Below the pieces are notes generated by a model. The model worked only from the letters and a program-made list of their open reading frames with translations, was not told where the DNA came from and did not search any database. Position numbers and translations under genes: made by a program. DNA of 64,000 nt from Romboutsia_C sp015668195 (lineage in GTDB: Bacteria; Bacillota; Clostridia; Peptostreptococcales; Peptostreptococcaceae), in the NCBI RefSeq assembly GCF_015668195.1, contig NZ_JADPFC010000001.1, forward strand, positions 682,001 through 746,000, in the 5' to 3' direction. Below, piece after piece: positions 46,172 to 54,224 of the stretch (its first letter is position 1; every line of letters starts with the position of its first letter).

Positions 46172-46930
46172 ATGTATAAAATAAGTGAAGTATCAAAATT
46201 AACAGGCATAAGTGTAAGAATGTTACACCACTATGATAGTATAGGACTTTTAAGCCCAAAAAGAGAAAATGAGTCTAACTATAGATATTACAGTGAAGAA
46301 GATATATTAAGACTTTATCAAATACTAGTATTTAAGGAATTAGACTTTAAATTAAGCGAAATAAAAAAGATATTAGATGATAAAAATTTTGATATAGAAA
46401 ATGCCTTAAGGGTACAAAGAAAACTTATAATGAAAAAGAAAGAAAGGCTAGAAAATATAATAGATTCTATTGATGAAACAATAAAAAATTTAGGAGAGAA
46501 TAATATGAGTAAAAAGAATTTTAATGCTTTTAGTTATGATGATATAAAAAAGCATGAAGAAAAGTACAAAGAAGAGACAGAAAGAAGATATAAAGATAGT
46601 GATGCTTATAAAGAAAGTAAGGAAAAGACATCAAAGTATTCAAAAGAAGACTGGGAAAAAATAAGTGAAGAAGCTAATAATATATATATTGAACTAGCAA
46701 ATTTAATGGATAAAAATCCAGATGATGAAGAAGTTCAAGTATTAGTACAAAAATGGAGAGATCATATAAGCAATAATTACTATAACTGTACGGTAGAAAT
46801 ATTTAGAGGATTAGCCCTTATGTATGTAGCAGATGAAAGATTTACTAAAAACATAGATAAGCATAAAGAAGGACTTGCTAAATTTTTAAGTGATGCTATG
46901 AATGTTTATTGTAATAATAAAGAGAAATGA
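46172..46930 (+). CDS. MerR-family regulator with TipAS-like effector domain
   Basis: This regulator has 252 residues. The N-terminal MerR DNA-binding domain is complete (KISEVSKLTGISVRMLHHYDS, YRYYSEEDILRLYQIL), followed by a coiled-coil linker of about 35 residues. The C-terminal ~130 residues match the TipAS fold (SKEDWEKISEEANNIYIEL, VQKWRDHISNNYYNCT, FTKNIDKHKEGLAKFL), which binds thiopeptide-type antibiotics in TipA. It is likely an autoregulating activator of drug response; its target is not obvious. AGGAGGTG precedes the ATG. Confidence 0.9.
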   Translation: MYKISEVSKLTGISVRMLHHYDSIGLLSPKRENESNYRYYSEEDILRLYQILVFKELDFKLSEIKKILDDKNFDIENALRVQRKLIMKKKERLENIIDSIDETIKNLGENNMSKKNFNAFSYDDIKKHEEKYKEETERRYKDSDAYKESKEKTSKYSKEDWEKISEEANNIYIELANLMDKNPDDEEVQVLVQKWRDHISNNYYNCTVEIFRGLALMYVADERFTKNIDKHKEGLAKFLSDAMNVYCNNKEK

Positions 46931-46971
46931 TAATTAAAAATTACTAAAAATATTAATATATAAAATATTTA

Positions 46972-47000
46972 TTGACAAATAATGTATAAATATATACTAT
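46972..47000 (+). promoter_or_regulatory. Strong promoter of the FmdE operon
   Basis: A consensus TTGACA (46972-46977) is followed after 17 bp by TACTAT (46995-47000); TATACT at 46993 is an alternative. The expected start near 47006 lies about 30 bases before leader hairpin 2. Confidence 0.65.
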
Positions 47001-47035
47001 TTATATTGAAAAAAGAATTATTAAATATAGAAATT

Positions 47036-47084
47036 AAACCATGAAGGTTTACACGAATAATATAAGTGTATCTTCATGGTTTTT
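47036..47084 (+). ncRNA. Conserved leader hairpin 2 (candidate attenuator)
   Basis: AAACCATGAAG (47036-47046) pairs perfectly with CTTCATGGTTT (47072-47082), followed by TTTTG. Inside, TACAC/GTGTA form an inner hairpin with an ATAATA loop, and GGTTT lies on the 5' side. It shares CCATGRAGGTTT, ATAATA and TCTTYATGG with the hairpin at 41647. The T-run ends just before the GGGGGAG ribosome site of the FmdE gene, the classic place for attenuation. Confidence 0.68.
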
Positions 47085-47104
47085 GTTTTTGGGGGAGAAA
47101 ACTT

Positions 47105-47623
47105 ATGAAAACTTGGGAAGAGGTAGTTGAATTTCATGGACATGAATGTCCAGGACTAGCTATAGGGTATTTAGCTTCTAAAGGCGCCAAAGAATACTTA
47201 GAATTAGATTTTTCTAAAGATGAGGAAATTGTTTGTATAGCAGAAAATGATGCATGTGGATTAGATGCAATACAATTAATGCTTGGGTGTACTATTGGTA
47301 AGGGAAATTTACTTATAAGACTTAGAGGAAAAAGTGTTTATCATTTTTATAATAGAAAAAATAATAAATCTGTTAGAATGTCTCTAAAAAATAGGGATAA
47401 AAGCTTATCAAGAGAAGATTATAAAAATCTTTTGATAAAATCTAATCCAAAAGATTTATTTGAATTTACACCAACTAATATAAAACTTCCAGAAAAGGCT
47501 AGATTATTTTTATCTGAGACTTGTGAAGTATGTATGGAAAAATCATCTGAGCAATTTATAAGACTTCAAGAGGGGAAGAAGGTTTGCTTAGATTGTTACA
47601 GTGATTATAAAAGATTTTTTTAG
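47105..47623 (+). CDS. FmdE-family protein with C-terminal zinc motif
   Basis: This protein has 172 residues. The FmdE core is clear at the N-terminus: EVVEFHGHECPGLAIGY, then AENDACGLDAIQLMLGCTIGKGNL. Cys and His in HGHECPG bind metal. The last ~40 residues contain CEVCMEK and CLDCYSDYK, a zinc-ribbon-like pair. FmdE is named for a formylmethanofuran dehydrogenase neighbour, but free-standing bacterial members are of unknown role and are often linked to molybdenum or tungsten metabolism. The ATG at 47105 has GGGGGAGA upstream. It heads an operon with a methyltransferase and an ECF S-component. Confidence 0.9.
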   Translation: MKTWEEVVEFHGHECPGLAIGYLASKGAKEYLELDFSKDEEIVCIAENDACGLDAIQLMLGCTIGKGNLLIRLRGKSVYHFYNRKNNKSVRMSLKNRDKSLSREDYKNLLIKSNPKDLFEFTPTNIKLPEKARLFLSETCEVCMEKSSEQFIRLQEGKKVCLDCYSDYKRFF

Positions 47624-47738
47624 ATATTACTAAGAGATAAATAATTTATTAGGTAGTTAACTTCAAAGAATATTACTAGCTAATGAAGTTTAGATAAAAT
47701 ATATAAATTAGGAGAATTTCAAATGGAGGAGATATTCT

Positions 47739-48329
47739 ATGAATCAAGTACAGTTTTTTGATAGTATAGCAAAAGATTGGGACAACATAATAGAGGTAAA
47801 TGAATTAAAGATAAATACTCTTTTATCTAAGATAAATATTAAAGATAATCAAAGTATATTAGATGTAGGAACAGGAACTGGCGTATTAATACCTTTTTTA
47901 AAAAAATTAAATAAAACTGGATTTATAAAAGGTGTTGATATTTCAAGTCAAATGTTAGGAGTAGCAAAAGAAAAGTTTAAGGATATTAAAAATTTATCCT
48001 TTGAGGTATTAGATGTTGAAAACGATAAGGTATATGAAAAGTTTGATAAAATAATTTTATATTCAATGTTTCCACATTTACAAAATAAAACGTTAACTAT
48101 TAAGTCATTAGTAGAAAATAATTTAAAAGAAAATGGGCAACTTATGATAGCTCATTCTAATAGTAGAGAGTTTTTAAATAATATGCATAAAGAAAAAGAT
48201 GAAACTGTTAAAAATGATAGGCTTATATGTGTTAAAAAACAAAAGTCATTATTTGAAGATGTAGGGTTAAATGTAAGTGAAGCTTTTGAAAATGATGAAA
48301 TTTATTATTTAATAATAGATAAAAATTAA
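47739..48329 (+). CDS. Class I SAM-dependent methyltransferase
   Basis: This methyltransferase has 196 residues. Motif I is ILDVGTGTGVLIPFLKKL near residue 40, strand 2 is GVDISSQMLGVAKEKF, and the motif IV region is KIILYSMFPHL. The substrate is unknown. It lies between the FmdE gene and an ECF S-component gene on the same strand, with GGAGGAG upstream. The three may act together on a cofactor or metal-binding small molecule, an inference from the operon. Confidence 0.88.
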   Translation: MNQVQFFDSIAKDWDNIIEVNELKINTLLSKINIKDNQSILDVGTGTGVLIPFLKKLNKTGFIKGVDISSQMLGVAKEKFKDIKNLSFEVLDVENDKVYEKFDKIILYSMFPHLQNKTLTIKSLVENNLKENGQLMIAHSNSREFLNNMHKEKDETVKNDRLICVKKQKSLFEDVGLNVSEAFENDEIYYLIIDKN

Positions 48330-48356
48330 TAATTTAGCTTTTAGGGGGATATTTTT

Positions 48357-48878
48357 ATGAAAACAAAAAAAATAATTTTATCGGGGATATTTATTGCATT
48401 TGGAATTATATTACCTATGTTTTTCCATACATTTAATATGGCAGGATCAATATTTTTACCAATGCATATACCAGTTTTAATAGGTGGATTTTTATTAGGA
48501 CCACTTTATGGAGGATTAGTAGGATTATTGACACCTATATTAAGTGGGTTTATGACAGGTATGCCACCATTAGTTCCAGTTATGCCTATAATGGCTTTTG
48601 AATTATGTGCATACGGAGTTATAAGTGGATTTTTATTTGAAAAAACTAATAAAATATATATAAGTCTTATAGGTGCTATGATAGGTGGTAGATTATTTGC
48701 TGTTTTGGGGGCATTCATTGTTTCTTTAACTATAGCACCAAAAGTTAGCCCATTTATGTTTGTATTTGGAGATTTAGCTAAAGCTATTCCTGGAATGCTT
48801 ATACAACTAATATTTATTCCAATTTTAATTAAGTTTACAACTAAAAATCCAGAAATAAAGAGAAGCTTAGCTTCTTAA
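48357..48878 (+). CDS. ECF transporter substrate-binding (S) component
   Basis: This integral membrane protein of 173 residues has five or six hydrophobic segments. The opening MKTKKIILSGIFIAFGIILP and the FLLGPLYGGLVGLLTPILSG block are typical of S-components of energy-coupling-factor vitamin transporters. No energising module is encoded nearby, so it would use the shared chromosomal EcfA-EcfT. The ligand cannot be read from the sequence; the operon suggests the product or precursor handled by FmdE and the methyltransferase. It starts 27 bp after the methyltransferase. Confidence 0.82.
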   Translation: MKTKKIILSGIFIAFGIILPMFFHTFNMAGSIFLPMHIPVLIGGFLLGPLYGGLVGLLTPILSGFMTGMPPLVPVMPIMAFELCAYGVISGFLFEKTNKIYISLIGAMIGGRLFAVLGAFIVSLTIAPKVSPFMFVFGDLAKAIPGMLIQLIFIPILIKFTTKNPEIKRSLAS

Positions 48879-48920
48879 AAATTATATAAGATAAAAAAAT
48901 AGATTTTCAAAATATTAAAA

Positions 48921-48956
48921 ATAAAAGAGTAGGTAAAAATTTACCTACTCTTTTAT
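48921..48956. terminator. Bidirectional terminator
   Basis: ATAAAAGAGTAGGTAAA pairs with TTTACCTACTCTTTTAT over 17 bp, between the S-component and the NhaC-type gene. Confidence 0.93.
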
Positions 48957-48987
48957 TTTATAAAATATAAAAATTTATATATATTTA

Positions 48988-50382
48988 TTAATTTTGAATA
49001 CTCTCACTACCAATATTTTTAATTTTACTTTCAGGCATTTCACTAGAAAAATTCCAAGGATCTCTTACGATTAATTTGTTTGCAAATGGTATGAAAGTTG
49101 AAAGTAGTGTTGAAACCAATAACAATTGACAGAACCAAACTAAAGGCATAACTTGCATAGGAGATACTTTTCCATTTGTGAAACTAGTTAAAATCAACAT
49201 TTGAGCACCATAAGGTAAAAATCCTTGTAAAATAGAAGAAACAGTACTTAAAATAGCAGCGCTTCGTCTAGGGTCAACTTTGTATCTATAACAAAGTTTT
49301 TTAGCTACAGGTCCATTTATTATAATGGCAACTGTATTATTTGCAACAGCTATATCTGTTAAGGCAACCAAAACACCTATACCAATTTCTGCTGATTTTT
49401 TATCTTTAATAAACTTTTGAACAGCTACAAGAAGTGCTTCTATACCACCAGCATGAGTTACCATTTCGGCAAGACCACCTGTTAAAAGAGATAACAAGAA
49501 GATATCTGTCATATTTGTAAAACCTGTGTAAATACTTTTTACAAAAGTTAATATTGTCAAATCACCATAATACATTCCTATTGCTCCAGCTAAAAATATT
49601 CCACCAGTTAAAACTAAAAATACATTCATTCCAGCAACTGCTAATACCAATACAAATAAATAAGGTAAAACTTTAACTAAGTTAAAATCATAAGCTTGAA
49701 TTGTAGTAGGAACTTCTGGCTTACCAAATACAAATAGTAAAATAATTGTAATAATGGCAGGAACCAAACTTAAATAAAAGTTTATTCTAAACTTATCTTT
49801 CATATCACATCCTTGAGTTCTTGTAGAAGCTATTGTAGTATCTGAAATTATAGAAAGGTTATCTCCAAGCATAGCTCCACCTAAAACACAAGCCATTACA
49901 AGGGGAAGAGAAGCACCAGTTTTTTCAGCTACTGCAACTGCAATTGGACCAATTGCTGCAATACATCCTACTGAAGTACCTGTAGCAGTAGATATGAAAC
50001 CAGAAATTAAAAATATACCAATTACGATAAATTGTGAAGGTATGTATGTTAAACCTAAGTTTACTGTTGAATCAACGCCTCCCATTTGTTGGCAGACACT
50101 AGCAAAGGCTCCAGCTAATAAATATATTACACACATTATTATAATGTTTGAGTTACCACAACCTTTAACGAAAATATCAAATTTTTCATCAATGGAACCT
50201 TTAATTAAGAAAAAAGCTGCTAAGACACCACAACTGACAGCTACTGGGGCTGGGAATTGATAAAAGGCCATTTCTACGCCTTGAGCTTGAAGAATTATAC
50301 CACTTCCTAAATAAACTGCTATAAAAACTAAAAATGGAATTAAAGCTTTAAAACTCGGTTTGACTTTTTCTTCTTTTCTCAT
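48988..50382 (-). CDS. NhaC-superfamily Na+-coupled carrier, possible methionine transporter
   Basis: This membrane carrier has 464 residues and about 12 hydrophobic segments. It carries NhaC/IT-superfamily features STATGTSVGCIAAIGPIAVAV, LGGAMLGDNLSIISDTTIAST and VALTDIAVANNTVAII. Members are annotated as Na+/H+ antiporters, but one branch (MetT-like) carries methionine. Here the gene lies 90 bp after methionine gamma-lyase on the same strand, which favours methionine uptake. A terminator lies between, so readthrough or a second promoter is needed. Confidence 0.82.
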   Translation of the reverse strand: MRKEEKVKPSFKALIPFLVFIAVYLGSGIILQAQGVEMAFYQFPAPVAVSCGVLAAFFLIKGSIDEKFDIFVKGCGNSNIIIMCVIYLLAGAFASVCQQMGGVDSTVNLGLTYIPSQFIVIGIFLISGFISTATGTSVGCIAAIGPIAVAVAEKTGASLPLVMACVLGGAMLGDNLSIISDTTIASTRTQGCDMKDKFRINFYLSLVPAIITIILLFVFGKPEVPTTIQAYDFNLVKVLPYLFVLVLAVAGMNVFLVLTGGIFLAGAIGMYYGDLTILTFVKSIYTGFTNMTDIFLLSLLTGGLAEMVTHAGGIEALLVAVQKFIKDKKSAEIGIGVLVALTDIAVANNTVAIIINGPVAKKLCYRYKVDPRRSAAILSTVSSILQGFLPYGAQMLILTSFTNGKVSPMQVMPLVWFCQLLLVSTLLSTFIPFANKLIVRDPWNFSSEMPESKIKNIGSESIQN

Positions 50383-50430
50383 AAGAATTCTCCTTTTGAA
50401 TTAAAATTGTGACAATTAAGACTTTAAAAA

Positions 50431-50464
50431 AATTGAACCTAGCTTAATTAAACTAGGTTCAATT
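50431..50464 (-). terminator. Terminator between mgl and the carrier gene
   Basis: On the minus strand AATTGAACCTAG pairs with CTAGGTTCAATT over 12 bp, followed by TTTTTTT. It should reduce but need not block carrier expression. Confidence 0.88.
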
Positions 50465-50471
50465 TTAAAGC

Positions 50472-51665
50472 CTAAAGTAAATCTAAGGCTTGTTTTAAAT
50501 CATCTATTATATCTTCAGGGTCTTCAAGACCTACAGAAATTCTTATTAATCCATCTGAGATTCCAGCTTCAGCTCTTTCCTCAGCTGTATAAGGAGAGTG
50601 AGTCATTGAAGCAGGATGTTGTATTAATGTCTCGCAATCACCTAAGCTAACTGCAAGAGTACATAATTCTAAAGAGTTAAGTAATTTTTTACCTGCCTCT
50701 AAGCCACCTTTAACTTCAAATGCTATCATACCACCTGGTAAATGCATTTGTTTTTTAGCTAATTCACGTTGAGGGAAGCTTTCAAGTCCAGGATAGTTAA
50801 CTTTTACTACATTTTTATGTCCTTCTAGGAATTTAGCAACTTCTAGTGCATTTTTACTATGTTTATCCATTCTGATTTGTAAAGTTTTCATACCTCTTAA
50901 TATTAAGTAAGCATCAAATGCGCTAAGTACAGCACCTGTCATATCTTTAACACCAAATAATCTTACTTGGTTTATAAAGTCTTGTTTACCAACAACAAAA
51001 CCTGCTATAACGTCTCCATGTCCGTTTAAGTACTTAGTTGCAGAGTGAAGTACAACATCAGCTCCCCATTCTAGAGGTCTTTGTATGTAAGGTGTACAGA
51101 AAGTATTATCTACCATAACTATACAATCTTTCTTTTCATGAGCTATTTTAGCAACAGCTTCTATATCTATTAATTTTAAGTCTGGATTTGCTGGAGTTTC
51201 TAAATAAACAACTCTAGTATTTTCTTTCATAGCAGCTTTAATTTCTTCTAAATTAGTAGCATCTACAAAAGTTACTTCAACTCCATATCTTGTTAAGCCA
51301 TGATTTAATAATGCAAATGTACATCCATATAATGTCTTAGACGCAACTACATGGTCTCCTGCTTTTAAGGCTGTCCATAATGCTGAAGATATAGCTCCTA
51401 TTCCTGATGCAGTAGACATACAAGCCTCTGCGCCTTCTAGTAAAGCTACTTTTTCTTCTAATTGAGCATTAGTTGGATTTCCTAATCTTGAGTATATGTA
51501 TCCACCTTCTTGAAGTGCAAATCTTCTTCCACCTTGTTCAGCGCTATCAAATACAAATGTTGATGTTTGGCATATTGGTGTAGTTAATGCTCCAGATACA
51601 GGATCTTTATGATGTCCTCCATGTATCGCTTTTGTAGCAAATCTTTTGTTTTTTAAGTTTTCCAT
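50472..51665 (-). CDS. mgl: Methionine gamma-lyase
   Basis: This PLP enzyme splits L-methionine to methanethiol, 2-oxobutyrate and ammonia. The 397-residue protein is a full-length Cys/Met-metabolism PLP protein with the Schiff-base lysine K211 in SATKYLNGHGD. Tyr113 and Cys115 lie in TLYGCTFALL; that Cys, equivalent to C116 of the Pseudomonas enzyme, favours methionine gamma-lyase over cystathionine lyases. The N-terminal ATKAIHGG is typical. AGGAGGAGAA lies before the ATG. It is followed on the same strand by an NhaC-type carrier. Confidence 0.93.
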   Translation of the reverse strand: MENLKNKRFATKAIHGGHHKDPVSGALTTPICQTSTFVFDSAEQGGRRFALQEGGYIYSRLGNPTNAQLEEKVALLEGAEACMSTASGIGAISSALWTALKAGDHVVASKTLYGCTFALLNHGLTRYGVEVTFVDATNLEEIKAAMKENTRVVYLETPANPDLKLIDIEAVAKIAHEKKDCIVMVDNTFCTPYIQRPLEWGADVVLHSATKYLNGHGDVIAGFVVGKQDFINQVRLFGVKDMTGAVLSAFDAYLILRGMKTLQIRMDKHSKNALEVAKFLEGHKNVVKVNYPGLESFPQRELAKKQMHLPGGMIAFEVKGGLEAGKKLLNSLELCTLAVSLGDCETLIQHPASMTHSPYTAEERAEAGISDGLIRISVGLEDPEDIIDDLKQALDLL

Positions 51666-51713
51666 AGTAATTCTCCTCCTAGATTTGATTAATATAGTAG
51701 TGTCTTACTTTAT

Positions 51714-51770
51714 GAAAACGATTGCTGCTGTTTTCTTTTTTAATATAACACTATTGGAATTTATAGGCAA
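51714..51770 (-). promoter_or_regulatory. Promoter and 5' hairpin of mgl
   Basis: On the minus strand TTGCCT (51770-51765) and TATATT (51747-51742) are 17 bp apart. The transcript would begin near 51735, where GAAAAC and GTTTTC (51735-51730 and 51719-51714) form a short 5' hairpin. No S-box or T-box structure is seen. Confidence 0.55.
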
Positions 51771-52224
51771 ATTAAAAAATAGGTATGAAACTTAAAATAA
51801 TAAAAATTTTTTAAACTTAATTTAGACAAATTTTGACTTTAGATTATTTAGGCTTAAAAAAAATTTTATATATATAAATTTTACTTTATTTATTAAAAAA
51901 TTAATACAAATTTTACTTTATTTATTTAAAAATTATTCAAAAAATTAAAAATTATTTAAAAATTTAAAAATAGATATTAAAAATATAACTATGATAAGCA
52001 CATAAATAGTAAGATGGAGAGATATTAAATGAAAAAAATTATAATAATATTATTTAGAAGATTAGAAAATATTGATAATTTAATTTATAATAATAATTGG
52101 ACACAGTGCATAATATTGAGAAATAGGTTTAATTATGAAACATTTAAAACATCTACTCAAATAATAAAAGATGAATTAAATAAGATACACAAATTTATAG
52201 ATATTCTCCACATATTTATATTTA
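51771..52224. other. Gene-poor AT-rich stretch
   Basis: This 450-bp stretch is extremely AT-rich, with repeated TTTATTTATT-like segments around 51880-51930. A 73-codon frame (52029-52250) has a passable ribosome site but no recognisable protein features and runs into the IS remnant. I do not annotate it as a gene. Confidence 0.5.
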
Positions 52225-52310
52225 TGACCCTATCAAGTAGACACTCATAAAAAAAGCTTATGCGGCATGTGTTTCATATTCAATTGAACTCATGCCGCTA
52301 TTTATTTGTT
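52225..52310 (-). mobile_element. Right-end remnant of an IS3-family element
   Basis: TGTCTACTTGATAGGGTCA (minus strand, 52243-52225) resembles IS3-family terminal repeats. Just inside it, the minus strand encodes INSGMSSIEYETHAA then stop (52302-52258), matching the GMSP(I/V)xYRTHAA end of IS3 OrfB transposases. GCGGCATG/CATGCCGC (52262-52269 and 52291-52298) form a stem with a T-run, likely its terminator. The rest of the transposase is gone. The 150 bp to the next gene hold only a small TTAGTCTTAAA dyad. Confidence 0.72.
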
Positions 52311-52467
52311 ATTACTAAAAGCAATTAGTCTTAAAAATATATGAGGGATATTAAAACATGTTTTCTATACATTTAAGACTAAAGCAATAATAATTAATAA
52401 AAAACAAACCTATGTTCTATAAAAAGGCAAAAAAATAATTAATTACAGTATTATTGTTCTTTTATTA

Positions 52468-52938
52468 TCAAAATTTATTTAATCTTTTTCTAAAATTATT
52501 AAGTTTAAGTTCAACAAACCTTTGTGGAACTTTTTCACAACTTGCTATAAATCCATTGTTTCTACCCATATATTTATAATATATATCATCACTTAGTAAA
52601 AGTTCAGAAGCTAAGGTATCAGCTTCTATTTCTAGAGTACCAAGTCTAAAATATGTATAAGTAGCTAAAAATAAAGTATTAGTAGTAGGATGAAGTATAG
52701 CATGTCCTAACTCATGAGCATAAACCTTACGACGACATTCATCATTTAAATCAGGATGAATAAGAATGACTTTATCCCCATTAATCATGCCATAACATCC
52801 TTTTAATTTATTTATATCTGTATCATTAGGTAAAAAACCTAATTTAATCCCCATTGCATCTATAAGTTCTTTTGGATCAGAAGTATCATAACAGTATGTA
52901 ATTCTTCTAATTGCCTCTCTTATATGATTTATATTCAC
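52468..52938 (-). CDS. ImmA/IrrE-family metallopeptidase
   Basis: This protein has about 156 residues. The zinc-peptidase motif is AHELGHAILHP, followed by EIEADTLASELLL, whose Glu completes the metal site. ImmA-type proteases cleave the phage or ICE repressor encoded next to them and release the lytic or transfer genes. The repressor gene lies 100 bp upstream on the same strand. I prefer the GTG at 52938 with GGGGGAAG about ten bases upstream; the ATG at 52965 has no ribosome site. Confidence 0.88.
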   Translation of the reverse strand: MNINHIREAIRRITYCYDTSDPKELIDAMGIKLGFLPNDTDINKLKGCYGMINGDKVILIHPDLNDECRRKVYAHELGHAILHPTTNTLFLATYTYFRLGTLEIEADTLASELLLSDDIYYKYMGRNNGFIASCEKVPQRFVELKLNNFRKRLNKF

Positions 52939-53068
52939 TAAAAGTCTTCCCCCTTTATAATCCATATATATAAGTTTACTTATCTTAAGCTATATGTTGG
53001 TTATATAATTTATGTTAATAATGACTTTATTTAAGTAGGTATGTAGATATATACATACCTACTTAAAA

Positions 53069-53461
53069 TTAATCATTGTCTTTCTCTAGAGCCATTAGCA
53101 TACCAACCTTCATAGCTTTAAGTATGTGATCTATATCTTCTTTAGTAGCAGGCTTACCATAAAGCATTAAACCGTCTTGTTTTAACATTTCTTTAGTATT
53201 TTCATATATACTTTCAACGTTTTTGTTCATATCATCTTTTAAAGTCTTATAATTTCTAATATCTGTTATACCAAGTAAATAGTCAGTAGATACTTCTAAA
53301 ATCTCTGCTAACTTTGAAAGTGTAGCAGCTTTAGGTTCTCTAAGTCCATTTTCATACCTTGATAAAGTTGCTTCATTTATTTCAGCTTTTTCGCACAATT
53401 CTTTCTGATTCATACCTAAATAACGTCTTGCCTTTGTTATTCTATCTCCGATGCTTTCCAT
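53069..53461 (-). CDS. XRE-family (Cro/CI-type) repressor
   Basis: This repressor has 130 residues. The HTH is in the first 65 residues (ITKARRYLGMNQKELCEKA, INEATLSRYENGLREP, LAEILEVSTDYLLG). The remaining half is helical and is probably used for dimerisation. The ATG at 53461 has AGAGGTGAT upstream. It is the immunity repressor of the prophage-like block, divergent from the small HTH gene at 53686, with operator-like dyads between. The ImmA-type protease downstream is its probable antagonist. Confidence 0.92.
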   Translation of the reverse strand: MESIGDRITKARRYLGMNQKELCEKAEINEATLSRYENGLREPKAATLSKLAEILEVSTDYLLGITDIRNYKTLKDDMNKNVESIYENTKEMLKQDGLMLYGKPATKEDIDHILKAMKVGMLMALEKDND

Positions 53462-53541
53462 TAATATCACCTCTAAAAATATTATAGTATATATTTACCA
53501 GTAAGGAAAGAAAAATTAACAAATGGTAAGATACAAATATA

Positions 53542-53580
53542 TATTACCATAAAGTAATATATATTTACTAAATGGTAAAT
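53542..53580. promoter_or_regulatory. Pair of 18-bp operator dyads
   Basis: TATTACCATAAAGTAATA (53542-53559) and ATTTACTAAATGGTAAAT (53563-53580) have 6-bp half sites with a 6-bp centre and lie 3 bp apart. Further half sites TTACCAG (53496) and ATGGTAAG (53523) are nearby. Their place between the divergent repressor and early genes fits CI-type operators. Confidence 0.65.
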
Positions 53581-53685
53581 TAAGATGTAAATTTATACAA
53601 ATGGTCAAGTTTTTCTTGACTATGGATATTACTTCCAGTTAATATTAAATTACAGAAAGGCAGTAAAGTTATGGAGGGGATAAAA

Positions 53686-53904
53686 TTGAAATTAAGATTA
53701 CTTAAATCAAAGAGGGTACTTAAGGGGTTATACCAATATGAGCTAGCAGAGAAGATGGGAATTTCTCATAAGACATACAACTTTAAGGAAAATGGCAAAA
53801 TAGTGTTCACTGTTGGAGAGATATTAAAAGTAATTGAATGTTTGGATTTAACACTTGATGAAGCTAATGATATTTTTTTCTCTAATAAATTACCAAAGAG
53901 CTAA
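53686..53904 (+). CDS. Small XRE-type HTH protein (Cro-like)
   Basis: This protein of about 72 residues consists of an XRE helix-turn-helix (YQYELAEKMGISHKTYNFKE, VGEILKVIECLDLTLDEA). I choose the TTG at 53686, six bases after GGAGGGG; the ATG at 53671 overlaps that site. It is divergent from the repressor, the position of Cro or an early regulator in phages. A BRO-N-type gene follows 44 bp downstream. Confidence 0.8.
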   Translation: MKLRLLKSKRVLKGLYQYELAEKMGISHKTYNFKENGKIVFTVGEILKVIECLDLTLDEANDIFFSNKLPKS

Positions 53905-53948
53905 AAAAAGTTCAAAATATGCTGATATAGAAAATAAGGGGGATACAA

Positions 53949-54212
53949 ATGAATGACTTAAAGATATTTTCAAATGAAGAATTTGGAGAAATAAATGTAG
54001 TAGTAATAAATAAAAAAGAATATTTTGAGGCTATATCAATAGCAAGGGCATTAGAATACTCAAATCCAGGAGATGCAATAATTAGATTATGCAAAAAAGA
54101 GGGGGTCGAGTTTTTAGACGTAGGGGTAGTTAAAGGTAGTATTGATAATGATATGTTTTTAGTAGAAAATTCATTAGATTCTATAGAAGTTGAAGGAGAA
54201 AGTTTAAATTAA
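53949..54212 (+). CDS. BRO-N-like antirepressor fragment
   Basis: This protein of 87 residues begins like the BRO-N domain of phage antirepressors (FSNEEFGEINVVVINKKEYFEAISIARALEYSNPGDAI, in parts). It stops shortly after, so the C-terminal DNA-binding or KilA-C part is missing. It may be a truncated antirepressor that still has a good ribosome site (AGGGGGATACAA), or a decayed gene. It lies between the small HTH gene and the replication genes. Confidence 0.72.
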   Translation: MNDLKIFSNEEFGEINVVVINKKEYFEAISIARALEYSNPGDAIIRLCKKEGVEFLDVGVVKGSIDNDMFLVENSLDSIEVEGESLN

Positions 54213-54224
54213 GGGGGATTTTAT

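Noticed and set aside
51666..51770. A SAM (S-box) or T-box riboswitch before the methionine lyase
   Set aside because: The leader is under 80 bases and contains only a 6-bp hairpin.
52029..52250. A 73-codon gene before the IS remnant
   Set aside because: It has a moderate ribosome site but no recognisable features, and its end is made of IS terminal-repeat sequence. It is probably chance in AT-rich DNA.
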